From contig NZ_CP063169.1 of NCBI RefSeq assembly GCF_014960965.1, positions 3,195,581-3,259,580 of the forward strand: DNA of 64,000 nucleotides, read 5' to 3'. This document shows, in pieces, positions 22,713-32,343 of the stretch (the stretch's first letter is position 1; each line of letters begins with the position of its first letter). This DNA is from Ruania alkalisoli (lineage in GTDB: Bacteria > Actinomycetota > Actinomycetes > Actinomycetales > Beutenbergiaceae). The position numbers and the translations under genes were made by a program. Under the pieces are notes generated by a model. The model was given only the letters and a program-made list of their open reading frames with translations. It had not been told where the DNA came from and made no database searches.

Positions 22713-24422
22713 ATGACCGGCACCCCCGCCCCCGAGTCCCACCCAGGCACCGCGGCCCGCCCGCGCACCGCGACCGACGATGTCGCCGACGCCTACGTCC
22801 GCACGCTCGCCGACCTCAGCCCGATGTTCGCCACCGAGGCCGGCCTCCCCGGCCGAGAGGACGCTCTCGACGACCACTCCCCCGAGGGTCTGGCCGCGTT
22901 CACCCAGGCTGCACGCGCGGCGCTCACTGCCCTGGACTCGGTCACCCCCACTGACGAGGTGGACCGGGTGACCCAGCACGCGATGCGGGAGCGGCTGGGG
23001 CTGGAGATCGAGCTGGCCGAAGCGGGTGAGGACCTCGCGGACCTGAACGTGATCGCCTCTCCGGTGCAGACGATCCGCGAGGTCTTCGACCTCATGCCCA
23101 CCGACTCCGCTGAGGCGTGGGCAACGATCGCGGGCCGGATGCAGGCGGTGCCGGGTGCGATCGAGGGCTATGTGGAGTCCCTTCGCCGCGGCGCCTCCCA
23201 GGGCCGGGTGGCTGCGATCCGCCAGGTGGAGGCATGTATCACTGAGGCCGACGGGCTCGCCGGGGCGGAGGGGTTCTGGCAGCAGCTGGCCGACGGCGCA
23301 CGCATCGATGGCCAGGCACCGCCCGACGGGGTCGTGGCCGCCCTGGCTCAAGGAGCCACGGCAGCTCGCGCAGGCTACGCCGCCCTGGCGGATGCCCTAC
23401 GGGAGCTGGCGCCGGTAGCCCCGGTGAGGGACGCCGTCGGGAGGGAGCGGTACGAGCGGTTCTCCCGGACGTTCGTGGGCGCCGAGGTGGACCTCGATGA
23501 GACCTACGAATGGGGCCTGGCCGAGCTGAAGTCGATCGTCGCCGAGCAGCAGGTGCTCGCGGAGAAGATCAGCGGGCCGGGAGCGAGTATCGAACAGGCC
23601 ATGGCCGAGCTGGACGCCGATCCCACGCGGCTCCTGCACGGCACCGACGCCCTGCAGGAGTGGATGCAGACCACCGCCGACGAGGCAGTGACCGCACTGG
23701 CCGGAACCCAGTTCGACATCCCGGACCCGGTGCGCACCATCGAATGCTGCATCGCGCCCACCGAGAGCGGCGGCATCTACTACACGCCGCCGAGCGGAGA
23801 CTTCTCCCGCCCGGGGCGCATGTGGTGGGCGGTGCCGTCAGGAGTGACGGAGTTCGCCACCTGGCGGGAGAAGACGACGGTGTATCACGAGGGGGTACCC
23901 GGCCATCACCTGCAGGTCGGGCAGACCATCTATCGCGCGGAGACCCTCAACGACTGGCGGCGGATGGCCTGCTGGGTGAGCGGCCACGGCGAAGGATGGG
24001 CGCTCTACGCGGAACGGCTCATGCAGGACCTCGGCTTCCTGGACGATCCGGCCGATGCGATCGGGATGCTGGACGGTCAGCGGCTGCGCGCCGCCCGCGT
24101 GGTGATCGACATCGGCGTGCACCTGGGCAAGCCGTGCCCGCCGCAGTGGGGCGGCGGCACCTGGGACGCAGAGAAGGCGTGGCCGTTCCTGGACGCGAAC
24201 GTGAACATGCCCGAGGGGTTCAAGCGGTTCGAGCTGAACCGTTACCTCGGTTGGCCCGGGCAAGCACCCTCGTACAAGGTGGGGCAGCGGCTGTGGGAGC
24301 AGCTGCGGGAGGAGACCCGAGCCCGGGAGGGAGCAGAGTTCGACCTGGCGCGCTTCCACCGGCGGGCCCTGGACGTGGGGTCCGTGGGCCTGGACACCTT
24401 GCGGATGGCGCTGCTCGACTGA
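22713..24422 (+). CDS. DUF885 family putative metallopeptidase
   Basis: 569 residues, the normal family length. The zinc-type motif YHEGVPGHHLQ (an HExxHH-like arrangement) and the downstream HGEGWALYAERLM, which would supply the glutamate ligand, are present. EAGLPGREDALDDHSPEG near the start and ESGGIYYTPPSGDFSRPG are further conserved patches. Relatives are predicted zinc carboxypeptidase-like enzymes of the cytoplasm; activity is rarely measured. No signal peptide is seen. It stands alone, ahead of a lower-GC stretch. Confidence 0.88.
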   Translation: MTGTPAPESHPGTAARPRTATDDVADAYVRTLADLSPMFATEAGLPGREDALDDHSPEGLAAFTQAARAALTALDSVTPTDEVDRVTQHAMRERLGLEIELAEAGEDLADLNVIASPVQTIREVFDLMPTDSAEAWATIAGRMQAVPGAIEGYVESLRRGASQGRVAAIRQVEACITEADGLAGAEGFWQQLADGARIDGQAPPDGVVAALAQGATAARAGYAALADALRELAPVAPVRDAVGRERYERFSRTFVGAEVDLDETYEWGLAELKSIVAEQQVLAEKISGPGASIEQAMAELDADPTRLLHGTDALQEWMQTTADEAVTALAGTQFDIPDPVRTIECCIAPTESGGIYYTPPSGDFSRPGRMWWAVPSGVTEFATWREKTTVYHEGVPGHHLQVGQTIYRAETLNDWRRMACWVSGHGEGWALYAERLMQDLGFLDDPADAIGMLDGQRLRAARVVIDIGVHLGKPCPPQWGGGTWDAEKAWPFLDANVNMPEGFKRFELNRYLGWPGQAPSYKVGQRLWEQLREETRAREGAEFDLARFHRRALDVGSVGLDTLRMALLD

Positions 24423-24506
24423 GGGGCGGCAAGCAGCGTAGACGATGAGCCGGGGGCTGGTAGGGCCACACCATTCGTCATGAAGGCTCGGGCCGACCTC
24501 ATGGTT

Positions 24507-24525
24507 GAGTTATTTCTCATAACTC
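24507..24525. repeat. Short AT-rich inverted repeat
   Basis: GAGTTAT (24507-24513) and ATAACTC (24519-24525) form a perfect 7-bp hairpin with a five-base loop. It lies after the DUF885 gene and before the orphan secreted-protein gene and may end the former or control the latter. Confidence 0.5.
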
Positions 24526-24556
24526 GATCGGGCGTTCCATGTTATACGATTACTCC

Positions 24557-24585
24557 TTGACACAGGAATCACCCTCCCGTAAACA
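24557..24585 (+). promoter_or_regulatory. Candidate promoter of the orphan secreted protein
   Basis: TTGACA (24557-24562), a 17-base spacer and TAAACA (24580-24585), about 120 bp before ATG 24708. The leader in between contains GAGGTTTTAACCTC (24620-24633), a 6-bp inverted repeat. The region is clearly poorer in GC than its surroundings. Confidence 0.45.
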
Positions 24586-24707
24586 TGGACGAAATCGCCG
24601 CGATCCTTGGCTTCAGATGTGAGGTTTTAACCTCTAATTCGACGATGGCGGCGACGAAATCCGCGACCTCATCCAGCCAATGAGAGTTACAGGAAGGACC
24701 TCCAGTC

Positions 24708-25766
24708 ATGACGAAGCACCGAGGGTTTCATACGGCCTGCGCGAGCATTGCCGTCCTTACGGCCGGGTTAGTTGCAGCAACCCCAAGCGATGCTCACGCC
24801 GGTACGACAGCTATCCCACCTGGCACGACACTTGTTGTGCAGGACGAGACGACGACCTCCAGTGCCTCACTCGTGACGCTTGCCACGCATGTCGTCACCA
24901 CCTCGTACACCGACGAGGTCAGGCGGATAGCAACATCTCTTCCCGTCAGTCATTCACGATCGGGTTCTATCAATACCCCCGATCGGTTCTACTTCTACAC
25001 GCGCGTCGGATGCACGTCTCCAGTCACAGGATCATCCGCCATTCAGATCACCAACATCCTCGCAGATGAGTCGGCGACCCTCGCGCCGAACCTCCTGGTG
25101 ACGTTTCCTGATCCAGGTACATACTCGTGCGCCCTGACGTACAAGATCGTGACCGGAGGAACGTACGACAATGGGACAGATGACATGGTCGTGGGCACTG
25201 GCGGCGCGGTCATCGCGGACACACCGGTGACATCCACGTGGGCCACCCAATGCAATTGGGCTGCGCCGTACTCAACCGATCCCACTGCGTGTACTTACAC
25301 CTCGGCGAACGAGGAGGAAGCGATCGCGATCGAGTTCAGTCAGACGTCGCCCGCTCGAACGCCTGTGGAAACAACGATCCCTGCCGGGACCACAGCCTCT
25401 GTGCGTGCGGCCGCCTCATTGACTGGCTGCGGCGGATCGGGTGGCGGAAGCGACATGCTGCTGTGCGGCGACACACACGAGTCATGGCGGCCCTCTGGGG
25501 CTCGCAGCAACATTGAAGTGATCCCGGTTGACTCAACAGACCCGACGTGCGCACCGACATACTCGACCAACTCCCCCGAAGATGGGGTCGCCTACGCCAG
25601 TATTCCTCTCAAGGTCCACCACTCGCCGATCAACAATGCTCTGACTTTCACCACGAGTTCAACCGCAGGTTGCCCTACCGAGTACCGAATCGCACAGCAC
25701 ATCACGACAACGAGCGGTGAGACGATTGTGATGCACCAAAACGGGAGCCTACTCTACGTCTACTGA
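24708..25766 (+). CDS. Orphan secreted protein of unknown function
   Basis: 352 residues. A Sec signal peptide covers about residues 1-31 (hydrophobic CASIAVLTAGLVAATPSDAHA with an AHA-type cleavage site). The mature protein is rich in Thr and Ser, predicted mostly beta, and has several Cys spaced as if for disulfides (CTSP, YSCALTY, TQCNWA, TACTYT, TGCGG, LLCGD, PTCAP, AGCP). There is no lipobox, membrane anchor or sortase motif. I do not recognise the family. AGGAAGGA lies before the ATG. Base use is less GC-rich than neighbouring genes, and the gene sits between a housekeeping peptidase and the twin surface proteins, so acquisition by transfer is plausible. Confidence 0.75.
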   Translation: MTKHRGFHTACASIAVLTAGLVAATPSDAHAGTTAIPPGTTLVVQDETTTSSASLVTLATHVVTTSYTDEVRRIATSLPVSHSRSGSINTPDRFYFYTRVGCTSPVTGSSAIQITNILADESATLAPNLLVTFPDPGTYSCALTYKIVTGGTYDNGTDDMVVGTGGAVIADTPVTSTWATQCNWAAPYSTDPTACTYTSANEEEAIAIEFSQTSPARTPVETTIPAGTTASVRAAASLTGCGGSGGGSDMLLCGDTHESWRPSGARSNIEVIPVDSTDPTCAPTYSTNSPEDGVAYASIPLKVHHSPINNALTFTTSSTAGCPTEYRIAQHITTTSGETIVMHQNGSLLYVY

Positions 25767-25949
25767 GCAAGCGTTGGCACGATCCGGATCCCGGAGTGGC
25801 ACTGACCGCAAGCCAAGACTTCATACAGGCTGGCGCCACGGGGATCGTGACAACGGGGAAGTGCTACTCGCGTCGGCACCAGGCGCACCTTCGCAGTGCG
25901 ACGCACCTACGGAGCCGCCCCATCTGAGTTCCAAATAGGGCAGCTCCGT

Positions 25950-26624
25950 CGCCGATCAGTTGGTGCAGGTGGCGTAGTCCGGGCTCACGGTGACGTCGAC
26001 GCGACCACCGCCCGGTTCAAAGGCGATGCAGCGCGTTTCCTCCGCCGTTCCGTCAGGGCTAGTGCCGCGGTACTCCAACAACTGACGATCGGACCGCTTC
26101 AGGCTGAACGGCTCCGTGTACGAGAACCAGTCACCATCATCAAACCGGTACTCGAGCCCACCGATACCAGAACCACCATCCTCGGCAGACAAGGCCACCG
26201 TGACCCAGTTGTTCCCCACATAATGAGCAGTGGTCACCGGCGCCGCCTCCGGCTCCTCACCCCCGGCGCAGTCGGCACTGGCCTGACACGTCACCTCAAC
26301 CTCGAAGAGCCGCACCCGCCCATCACTGCTCGCGATTCCATCAAGTCGCAGGGCTGTGGCAGAAACCGCACTGAACTCATGCACCGTCCTCGCCGCCACA
26401 TTCCCCCGGATCTCGGCAACCGTGACCCAATCGCCATCAACCTGCGCAGAAATGTCATAGTCAGCCAGCTCATAATTCAGGTACTGGTACAGACTCACCG
26501 TGTCAACAACTGCCTCCTCCGCGAACACGATCTCCAACCACGGATCGACATCATCCGCAGCAGAAATCCACCTACTCGTCACACTCGTCGTGTCACCATC
26601 AATCACCTGACCCGGACCGTAAGC
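25950..26624. repeat. 675-bp direct repeat, copy A
   Basis: Matches 29092-29766 at an offset of 3142, with a single difference seen (25989 G versus 29131 C), which is silent. It covers the shared 3' end of the two surface-protein genes. Confidence 0.95.
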
Positions 26625-29012
26625 ATTAAGCACGCTCGAGGCTTCCGCGGACGCCCCGTTCGCCTCCAACGCGTAGTTGAAATAATCTCCCGGTTCCGGT
26701 TGGTTCTCCTCGGTGGAGAACTCGTGGGACCACTCGGTCGTGGCGCCACCCGCGAGCGCGAAGCAGTCCTGGGCCACCGCGGTGACCGTCACAGTGCCCG
26801 TGCCCGGATGAATCCCTGGCGTCAGGACTGCATCATCCACGAGATAGTCAACACCCGTGACGTCGGGAACTGTGTAAGTGTCAGCGGCGGCACCATCCTG
26901 GTCGTCGAACGTGACAGCCGCGGGAGTCACGACCCCGGGCTCGCTCCCTCGTGACAGAGTTGCCTGGAGGACCTCCGACCCTCGGGCGAAATAGAGCCTG
27001 CCATCGGTGTGCGGCAGCACGTAGTTGCCGTGGGTGAGCACCTCGTACTCGCCACTCACAGGGTCCAGGGAGAAGATGACCCCGCCCCCAGTCGATCCGT
27101 ACAACAGCCCGTCCGGGCCGAGGGAGAGCTTCGGGTAGCCGTGATTGCCACTACCTGCTCCCACGATCTCGACGCTCTGTTCCACCTCACGAGTCTCCGG
27201 GTCGAACCGGAATACCGTGCCGTCTCCAGTCAGTGCCCACAACTGCCCGTCGTCGCGCGCCACGAGGGACGAGATCGTCGACATCCCGGGAATCGGGGCG
27301 GCCTGCCACTCGATGGTGTCGGTGGTCAGATCCCAGGCGACGATGAGCGCCTCGTCTACGATCGGGTCGGCCCCAGGGGTGTTGTTCGAGGTGCCGATGT
27401 ACAGCGTGTCGCCGACGACGGCCATTGAGATGAGTTGGTGGCCGTGGAGGATCTCACCGAAATCCTGTACCTCGCCGGTCGATGGCGTGTGGAACACCAG
27501 TCGGCCGCTGGGGTGGCCGCGCTTGCCGAGGCTCCCTGCGGCGATCCGCTCACCCGCCTCCGCCAGCGCGAAGAGCCGGTCCTGGTTGTGCTCGTTCAGG
27601 CTGAAGACGACGCGCGGGTTGCCGTTGTTGATCGGCAGGGCCGGGTCGTGCCTGCGCAGCACCGCTCCGGTGTAGGTGCCCATGTAGATCGCATCGTCCG
27701 TGGTCAGGTACTGGTGGACCTGTGCGGCGAGCGCTGCCGACTGAACCCTCATCTCATCAGCGTCAGGGTCATAGGTGACCAGATTGCCGCTGTTAAAACT
27801 CAGCCCGACGTACACCTCACCATCGAGCCCACTTCCGAAGGCCCGCACGGTGATCGGCGTCATGGGCAACTCCGCGGTGGAGTCCACGTTGCCCCGACCA
27901 GTTTCGGGGTTGAATCGCCATATCTCCCCCCGCCTCCCCATGCCGACGATCGACTCACCCGGGTAGCTCTCGTCGTCAAGATCGATCAGGCCCATGCCAC
28001 CACCACCCAGGTAGTAGTTCACGGCCTGGTCCCAGCCGGCATCGGCGATCTCCCGGGTGGTGACGTCGAAGGAGTACAGCCGGTTCTCGACGTTGTTGGC
28101 GAAGTAGACCAACCCGTCCTCCGAGACCTCGGTCGGCATGCTGGGCGCACTCTTGGGTAGGTGGGCGACCCACTCCCCGACAGACGGATCGTAGACGTGC
28201 CACTCGAGCGAGCCGCCGAAGTAGGCGAAGATCAGACCGTCGCGCCAAGCCATCAGGCTGATGCGGTAGTCACCGGGCGCCATGGTGGGGGGCTGGGGGA
28301 TCTCGGTCCTCGCGCCAGTCTCCAGATCGAGCTTGATGACCCGGGCGGTGCCTTCGGTACCGACGTAGAGGCTGCCTGCTTCGTCGTACGCGACGGCGCG
28401 GGCGTAGTACTCGTTCGGGTCGACTTGGCCGTAGTCGGTGAATTGCTCTGTCGTCGGGTCGTAACTGAAGGCGTGCCCGTTCGGGAACGTGCCCCCGTAG
28501 AGAGTGCCGTCCTCTGCCTCGATGATGCGGGTGATGTGCGACTCGCCCGCGACGGCGTGACCGAGGTTCGTCATCGTGTCGGTCGCAGGGTCGTAACGGA
28601 AGAGCAGAGCCTCGGGCCCCCAGCCAGGGATGTAGACAGTGCCGTCCTGCGCCGTGATCATCGACAGGGAGTCGTTGAGCTCCTCGATTGCGTGGTGGCG
28701 CAGCTGTTCACCGGTCATCGGGTCAATCGCGGCAAACTGCACCGAGTTGCCCGGGCTCCCGCCCTGGACATAGAGGACGGGGCTGCCGTCCGGCAGATAT
28801 CCGGTCGCTGAGACGTTCATCTGCAGCTCGGTGACGGGCACACCCAGGCTCCTGACCGCCACCCCGGTAGTTGGCGGCTCGTCCTGGCATTGCGCGCTGT
28901 ACGGCGCGGGTTCTGCCCGGTCCTCGGTCTGGGCCGCCGCGGGAACCACCGCGCCCATCACGGCGACCGTGGCAGCCAGAGCCGTCACGAGCCATCGTCG
29001 TCGTTGCCTCAC
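25956..29012 (-). CDS. Secreted beta-propeller protein with C-terminal F5/8-type-C and OmpL47-like domains (surface protein 1)
   Basis: 1018 residues. A Sec signal peptide (about 1-27, ending PAAAQ) is followed by roughly 680 residues of propeller-like repeats with phrases such as LLFRYDPATDTMTNLG, EDGTLYGGTFPNGHAFSYD and GSLYVGTEGTARVIKLD. A linker follows, then a discoidin/F5-8-type-C domain of the CBM32 kind (YGPGQVIDGDTTSVTSRWIS, WLEIVFAEEAVVDTVSLYQ). The end is an OmpL47-like Ig-type module (VTVALSAEDGGSGIGGLEYR). No catalytic motif or anchor is seen, so it probably binds a glycan outside the cell. It is a paralogue of the next gene; the last 220 or so residues are identical at protein level. 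It runs opposite to the LacI operon. Confidence 0.85.
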   Translation of the reverse strand: MRQRRRWLVTALAATVAVMGAVVPAAAQTEDRAEPAPYSAQCQDEPPTTGVAVRSLGVPVTELQMNVSATGYLPDGSPVLYVQGGSPGNSVQFAAIDPMTGEQLRHHAIEELNDSLSMITAQDGTVYIPGWGPEALLFRYDPATDTMTNLGHAVAGESHITRIIEAEDGTLYGGTFPNGHAFSYDPTTEQFTDYGQVDPNEYYARAVAYDEAGSLYVGTEGTARVIKLDLETGARTEIPQPPTMAPGDYRISLMAWRDGLIFAYFGGSLEWHVYDPSVGEWVAHLPKSAPSMPTEVSEDGLVYFANNVENRLYSFDVTTREIADAGWDQAVNYYLGGGGMGLIDLDDESYPGESIVGMGRRGEIWRFNPETGRGNVDSTAELPMTPITVRAFGSGLDGEVYVGLSFNSGNLVTYDPDADEMRVQSAALAAQVHQYLTTDDAIYMGTYTGAVLRRHDPALPINNGNPRVVFSLNEHNQDRLFALAEAGERIAAGSLGKRGHPSGRLVFHTPSTGEVQDFGEILHGHQLISMAVVGDTLYIGTSNNTPGADPIVDEALIVAWDLTTDTIEWQAAPIPGMSTISSLVARDDGQLWALTGDGTVFRFDPETREVEQSVEIVGAGSGNHGYPKLSLGPDGLLYGSTGGGVIFSLDPVSGEYEVLTHGNYVLPHTDGRLYFARGSEVLQATLSRGSEPGVVTPAAVTFDDQDGAAADTYTVPDVTGVDYLVDDAVLTPGIHPGTGTVTVTAVAQDCFALAGGATTEWSHEFSTEENQPEPGDYFNYALEANGASAEASSVLNAYGPGQVIDGDTTSVTSRWISAADDVDPWLEIVFAEEAVVDTVSLYQYLNYELADYDISAQVDGDWVTVAEIRGNVAARTVHEFSAVSATALRLDGIASSDGRVRLFEVEVTCQASADCAGGEEPEAAPVTTAHYVGNNWVTVALSAEDGGSGIGGLEYRFDDGDWFSYTEPFSLKRSDRQLLEYRGTSPDGTAEETRCIAFEPGGGRVDVTVSPDYATCTN

Positions 29013-29091
29013 AATTTCTGCCCTCCGTTTACCTCATTGCTGGACCGAATTCCGTACTGCCGGTCTGAGATTCGTCTGTCCACGATTCAGG

Positions 29092-29766
29092 CGCCGATCA
29101 GTTGGTGCAGGTGGCGTAGTCCGGGCTCACCGTGACGTCGACGCGACCACCGCCCGGTTCAAAGGCGATGCAGCGCGTTTCCTCCGCCGTTCCGTCAGGG
29201 CTAGTGCCGCGGTACTCCAACAACTGACGATCGGACCGCTTCAGGCTGAACGGCTCCGTGTACGAGAACCAGTCACCATCATCAAACCGGTACTCGAGCC
29301 CACCGATACCAGAACCACCATCCTCGGCAGACAAGGCCACCGTGACCCAGTTGTTCCCCACATAATGAGCAGTGGTCACCGGCGCCGCCTCCGGCTCCTC
29401 ACCCCCGGCGCAGTCGGCACTGGCCTGACACGTCACCTCAACCTCGAAGAGCCGCACCCGCCCATCACTGCTCGCGATTCCATCAAGTCGCAGGGCTGTG
29501 GCAGAAACCGCACTGAACTCATGCACCGTCCTCGCCGCCACATTCCCCCGGATCTCGGCAACCGTGACCCAATCGCCATCAACCTGCGCAGAAATGTCAT
29601 AGTCAGCCAGCTCATAATTCAGGTACTGGTACAGACTCACCGTGTCAACAACTGCCTCCTCCGCGAACACGATCTCCAACCACGGATCGACATCATCCGC
29701 AGCAGAAATCCACCTACTCGTCACACTCGTCGTGTCACCATCAATCACCTGACCCGGACCGTAAGC
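29092..29766. repeat. 675-bp direct repeat, copy B
   Basis: Second copy of the repeat at 25950-26624, covering the 3' end of the second surface-protein gene. Outside it the two genes are clearly diverged, so the match points to recent gene conversion or segmental duplication. Confidence 0.95.
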
Positions 29767-31923
29767 GCCATATGTGCTGGACGCCGCGGCAGATGCTCCG
29801 TTGTCCGCCAGGGCGTAGTTAGTGGTCGGGTCCGTCGGTTCGGGTTCCGGATCCGGGTCCGGTGCAATCCAGCCCTCGGGGGTCCCCCGGAACACAACCG
29901 TGTCGCGGACGAAGAAGAACCGGCCGTCACCGGTCGCGGTCGCCTCGTTCCCCTCGGTGACGATCTCGACTTCCTGCGTGGCGACATCGATCGTGTAGAC
30001 GCTACCGGCGGCGTTCCCGAGGACCGTGTCCGGATCGAGCATGCTCAGACGGGATCCGGCCCACTGACCAGCTGAACGGGGCTCGCCGAAAATTGACGCG
30101 ACCTCAGTCGTCCGGATCGAGTAGGAACCCGCACCATCTCGCTCGATGTCCAGTTCCAGGATGGTGGCGTCGTTGGCGAACGCCCAGATCCGTTCATCGG
30201 GCAATTCCAGGATCTGGCTGATGCTCGTCACGCCCGACCGAGGCATGGTGACGAAGTCCGTCGTGAGGGTCTCGAGGTCGAAGATGAAAAACCGGGCTTC
30301 CGGATCCGGGTGTTCCACACCCAACTGGTTGCTGGTCGTGCCACCCACAATGACCTCGCGACCGTCGATCTCCTCGTAATGCAGGGATGCGACGGCGTGG
30401 CCCGGCACGGGCTCAGCGCTGTACCGAATGCTCCCGGTCACGGGGTCGAGGATCGTCAAGTGCCCGCCCATGCTCCCCTTGGGCCCCAGGGTGGTGACGG
30501 CCAGATGCTCGCCAACACCGACCATCGCCAGCACCCGCTCCTGGTCATAGGAGTCCAGCCGGGCGAGGCGGATCGGGTTGTACGGGTAGCTCCATTCGGC
30601 CGTGTGGTCGTAGCGCCACACACCGGCGTCCGAGTACCCGCCGATGAACATGGCCGGCGCCCCGCCCTCGACGTCGACCGTACCGATGAACTGGGACTGC
30701 GACGGGCCCGCCAGAGCTTCGGACTCCAATGTCTCAACATCAATCCGCGCCATGACTCCAGGGGTCAAGTAGCCGGCAGCGTACAAGTTGTCGTCGGACC
30801 CCATGCCCAAGGCAGCGATCTTCAAGGCGCCAGCCGATGCCTGGGTCTGCACCCAGCGGAACTCCGCCGTGTCGATGTTGTAGTGCCACATGCGACCGGT
30901 CAGTCCCATCCCCGCAATGGTCGACCCCGGCCACTCGGGATCTTGGAGACGGAGCACTCCGAAGCCGCGAGCACTATTCAGGGAAATCTGGTTGAGGTCG
31001 GTGACCTGAGCCGTCTCACCGGAGGTGAGGTCATAGCTGAACACATCATTCGGGGTGCGGTTCACGTAGTAGACCGTGCCGTCCACGACGTCCGTGATGG
31101 GGCTGGCCTGAACATCGGTGAGCGAATCGCGCCACTCCCCCGCGACGGTGTCGTAAACGACGTACGCATACGCGGGACTGAGGAAGGCGAACAGCAGTCC
31201 GTCGCGGTAGTACATCTCATTGACGTAGGTCTGCTGGCCGGCATACTCGGCGGGCAGTGCGATCTCGGTTCTCGCGCCGGTAGTCACGTTGAGCTCAAAC
31301 AGTCGAGCATTGGTACCGGTCCCGACGTAGAGAGTCCCCTCGCCGTCGAACGCGGTCGAACGTGCATACTGCTCACCCTCGGCGATGGGGCCGAAGTCTT
31401 GGAATCCGCGATCCGGGTGGTAGCTGAAGACATGCCCGCTCGGATACGTCCCGGAGTAGAGCGTCCCGTCGTCAGCGAATGAGGTGAGTCGAGAGATGTT
31501 GGACTCGCCCGAAACCGGGGCGCCAAGGTCGGTGACGTCGTCAGTCGCGGGGTCGTACCTGAACAGATTGGCCCCTGGAGTCTGCCCAGCAGCGTATGCA
31601 GAACCGTCCGGCGAAAGTCCGGTGTAGTTGGACGTCGTCTTGTCGCCGAGGTCGTGGACGGAGATCAGCTCGCCCGTCTCACCCTGGACCACGCTGAGAC
31701 GCGCCGGTTCTCCATACGTCGGGGCATAGACCACGGGCGTGCCGTCGGGCATTGCCCCCATAGCCGCGGTTCGGATGTTCACCGCACTGATCGGTGCCCC
31801 AACTTCATCGATCGAGTAGGAGCCCTCCTCGCTGGCACCCACGGCAGGGACACCACCGGCTAGCAGCGCCAAACCCGCCATCAGTACCACCGGCGCAACT
31901 GTCCTGCTTCTCCTTGTACTCAT
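29098..31923 (-). CDS. Secreted beta-propeller protein with C-terminal F5/8-type-C and OmpL47-like domains (surface protein 2)
   Basis: 941 residues with a signal peptide (about 1-30, ending AVGAS). The propeller region resembles that of surface protein 1 only moderately (NLFRYDPATDDVTDLGAPVS, DDGTLYSGTYPSGHVFSY, GTLYVGTGTNARLFELN). A short Pro/Asp linker (PDPDPEPEPTDPTTN) leads to the F5/8-type-C and OmpL47-like domains, which are identical to those of protein 1. Binding an extracellular carbohydrate is the likely role; no enzyme motif is seen. It is transcribed divergently from the LacI-led import operon, and its upstream region carries a 36-bp perfect palindrome, so joint control is likely. 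The gene for protein 1 lies 85 bp downstream and may be cotranscribed. Confidence 0.85.
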   Translation of the reverse strand: MSTRRSRTVAPVVLMAGLALLAGGVPAVGASEEGSYSIDEVGAPISAVNIRTAAMGAMPDGTPVVYAPTYGEPARLSVVQGETGELISVHDLGDKTTSNYTGLSPDGSAYAAGQTPGANLFRYDPATDDVTDLGAPVSGESNISRLTSFADDGTLYSGTYPSGHVFSYHPDRGFQDFGPIAEGEQYARSTAFDGEGTLYVGTGTNARLFELNVTTGARTEIALPAEYAGQQTYVNEMYYRDGLLFAFLSPAYAYVVYDTVAGEWRDSLTDVQASPITDVVDGTVYYVNRTPNDVFSYDLTSGETAQVTDLNQISLNSARGFGVLRLQDPEWPGSTIAGMGLTGRMWHYNIDTAEFRWVQTQASAGALKIAALGMGSDDNLYAAGYLTPGVMARIDVETLESEALAGPSQSQFIGTVDVEGGAPAMFIGGYSDAGVWRYDHTAEWSYPYNPIRLARLDSYDQERVLAMVGVGEHLAVTTLGPKGSMGGHLTILDPVTGSIRYSAEPVPGHAVASLHYEEIDGREVIVGGTTSNQLGVEHPDPEARFFIFDLETLTTDFVTMPRSGVTSISQILELPDERIWAFANDATILELDIERDGAGSYSIRTTEVASIFGEPRSAGQWAGSRLSMLDPDTVLGNAAGSVYTIDVATQEVEIVTEGNEATATGDGRFFFVRDTVVFRGTPEGWIAPDPDPEPEPTDPTTNYALADNGASAAASSTYGAYGPGQVIDGDTTSVTSRWISAADDVDPWLEIVFAEEAVVDTVSLYQYLNYELADYDISAQVDGDWVTVAEIRGNVAARTVHEFSAVSATALRLDGIASSDGRVRLFEVEVTCQASADCAGGEEPEAAPVTTAHYVGNNWVTVALSAEDGGSGIGGLEYRFDDGDWFSYTEPFSLKRSDRQLLEYRGTSPDGTAEETRCIAFEPGGGRVDVTVSPDYATCTN

Positions 31924-31980
31924 GCTGACCCCTTCCTCTGTTCAAGAGACTGGTGACCGATGGGGGCGCAGGCAGATCTG

Positions 31981-32016
31981 TCGGTCCGATTCGTTCGTAC
32001 GAACGAATCGGACCGA
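31981..32016. promoter_or_regulatory. 36-bp perfect palindrome upstream of surface protein 2
   Basis: Each half reads TCGGTCCGATTCGTTCGT towards the centre between 31998 and 31999, with no mismatch and no loop. It lies 58-93 bp before the start codon of surface protein 2 on the minus strand. A regulator-binding site is the simplest reading; a cruciform or mRNA hairpin is also possible. Confidence 0.7.
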
Positions 32017-32343
32017 ACACCCCTCGCTCGGGCGGCGTTGGGTGCGGTGCACCCGGTGTTCGCCACCCGCGCACGTGCTCGATCTATCCGATGTGGCCGC
32101 AATCTCAACCGGCCAGGTTGCCCGCCGGGCGCGCATCGTCGCATCTGTCTCAACTCCTATGTCGAGGGGGTTCGATACGGCGACCGTAGAGCGTTATACG
32201 ACATAACGACAGAGTGGTTATGCGGATAATCATCTCGGTCGCCCCCGAACCGCTCGTTACCAAACCGTAACCTTACTGTTCGAGGGCGATCTGGCCTGCA
32301 GTGTTGCTCATAACTAGGGCAGAGATGAGCCCTCCTCGATCGA

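Noticed and set aside
25896-30075. Two near-identical plus-strand open frames (25896-26954 and 28831-30075)
   Set aside because: They are the antisense of the 675-bp repeat in the surface-protein genes. They do help to confirm that the repeat copies differ by one base.
31922-32229. Several small open frames in the surface-protein/lacI gap
   Set aside because: They run through the 36-bp palindrome, which reads open on both strands. No ribosome site, conserved start or recognisable protein is present.
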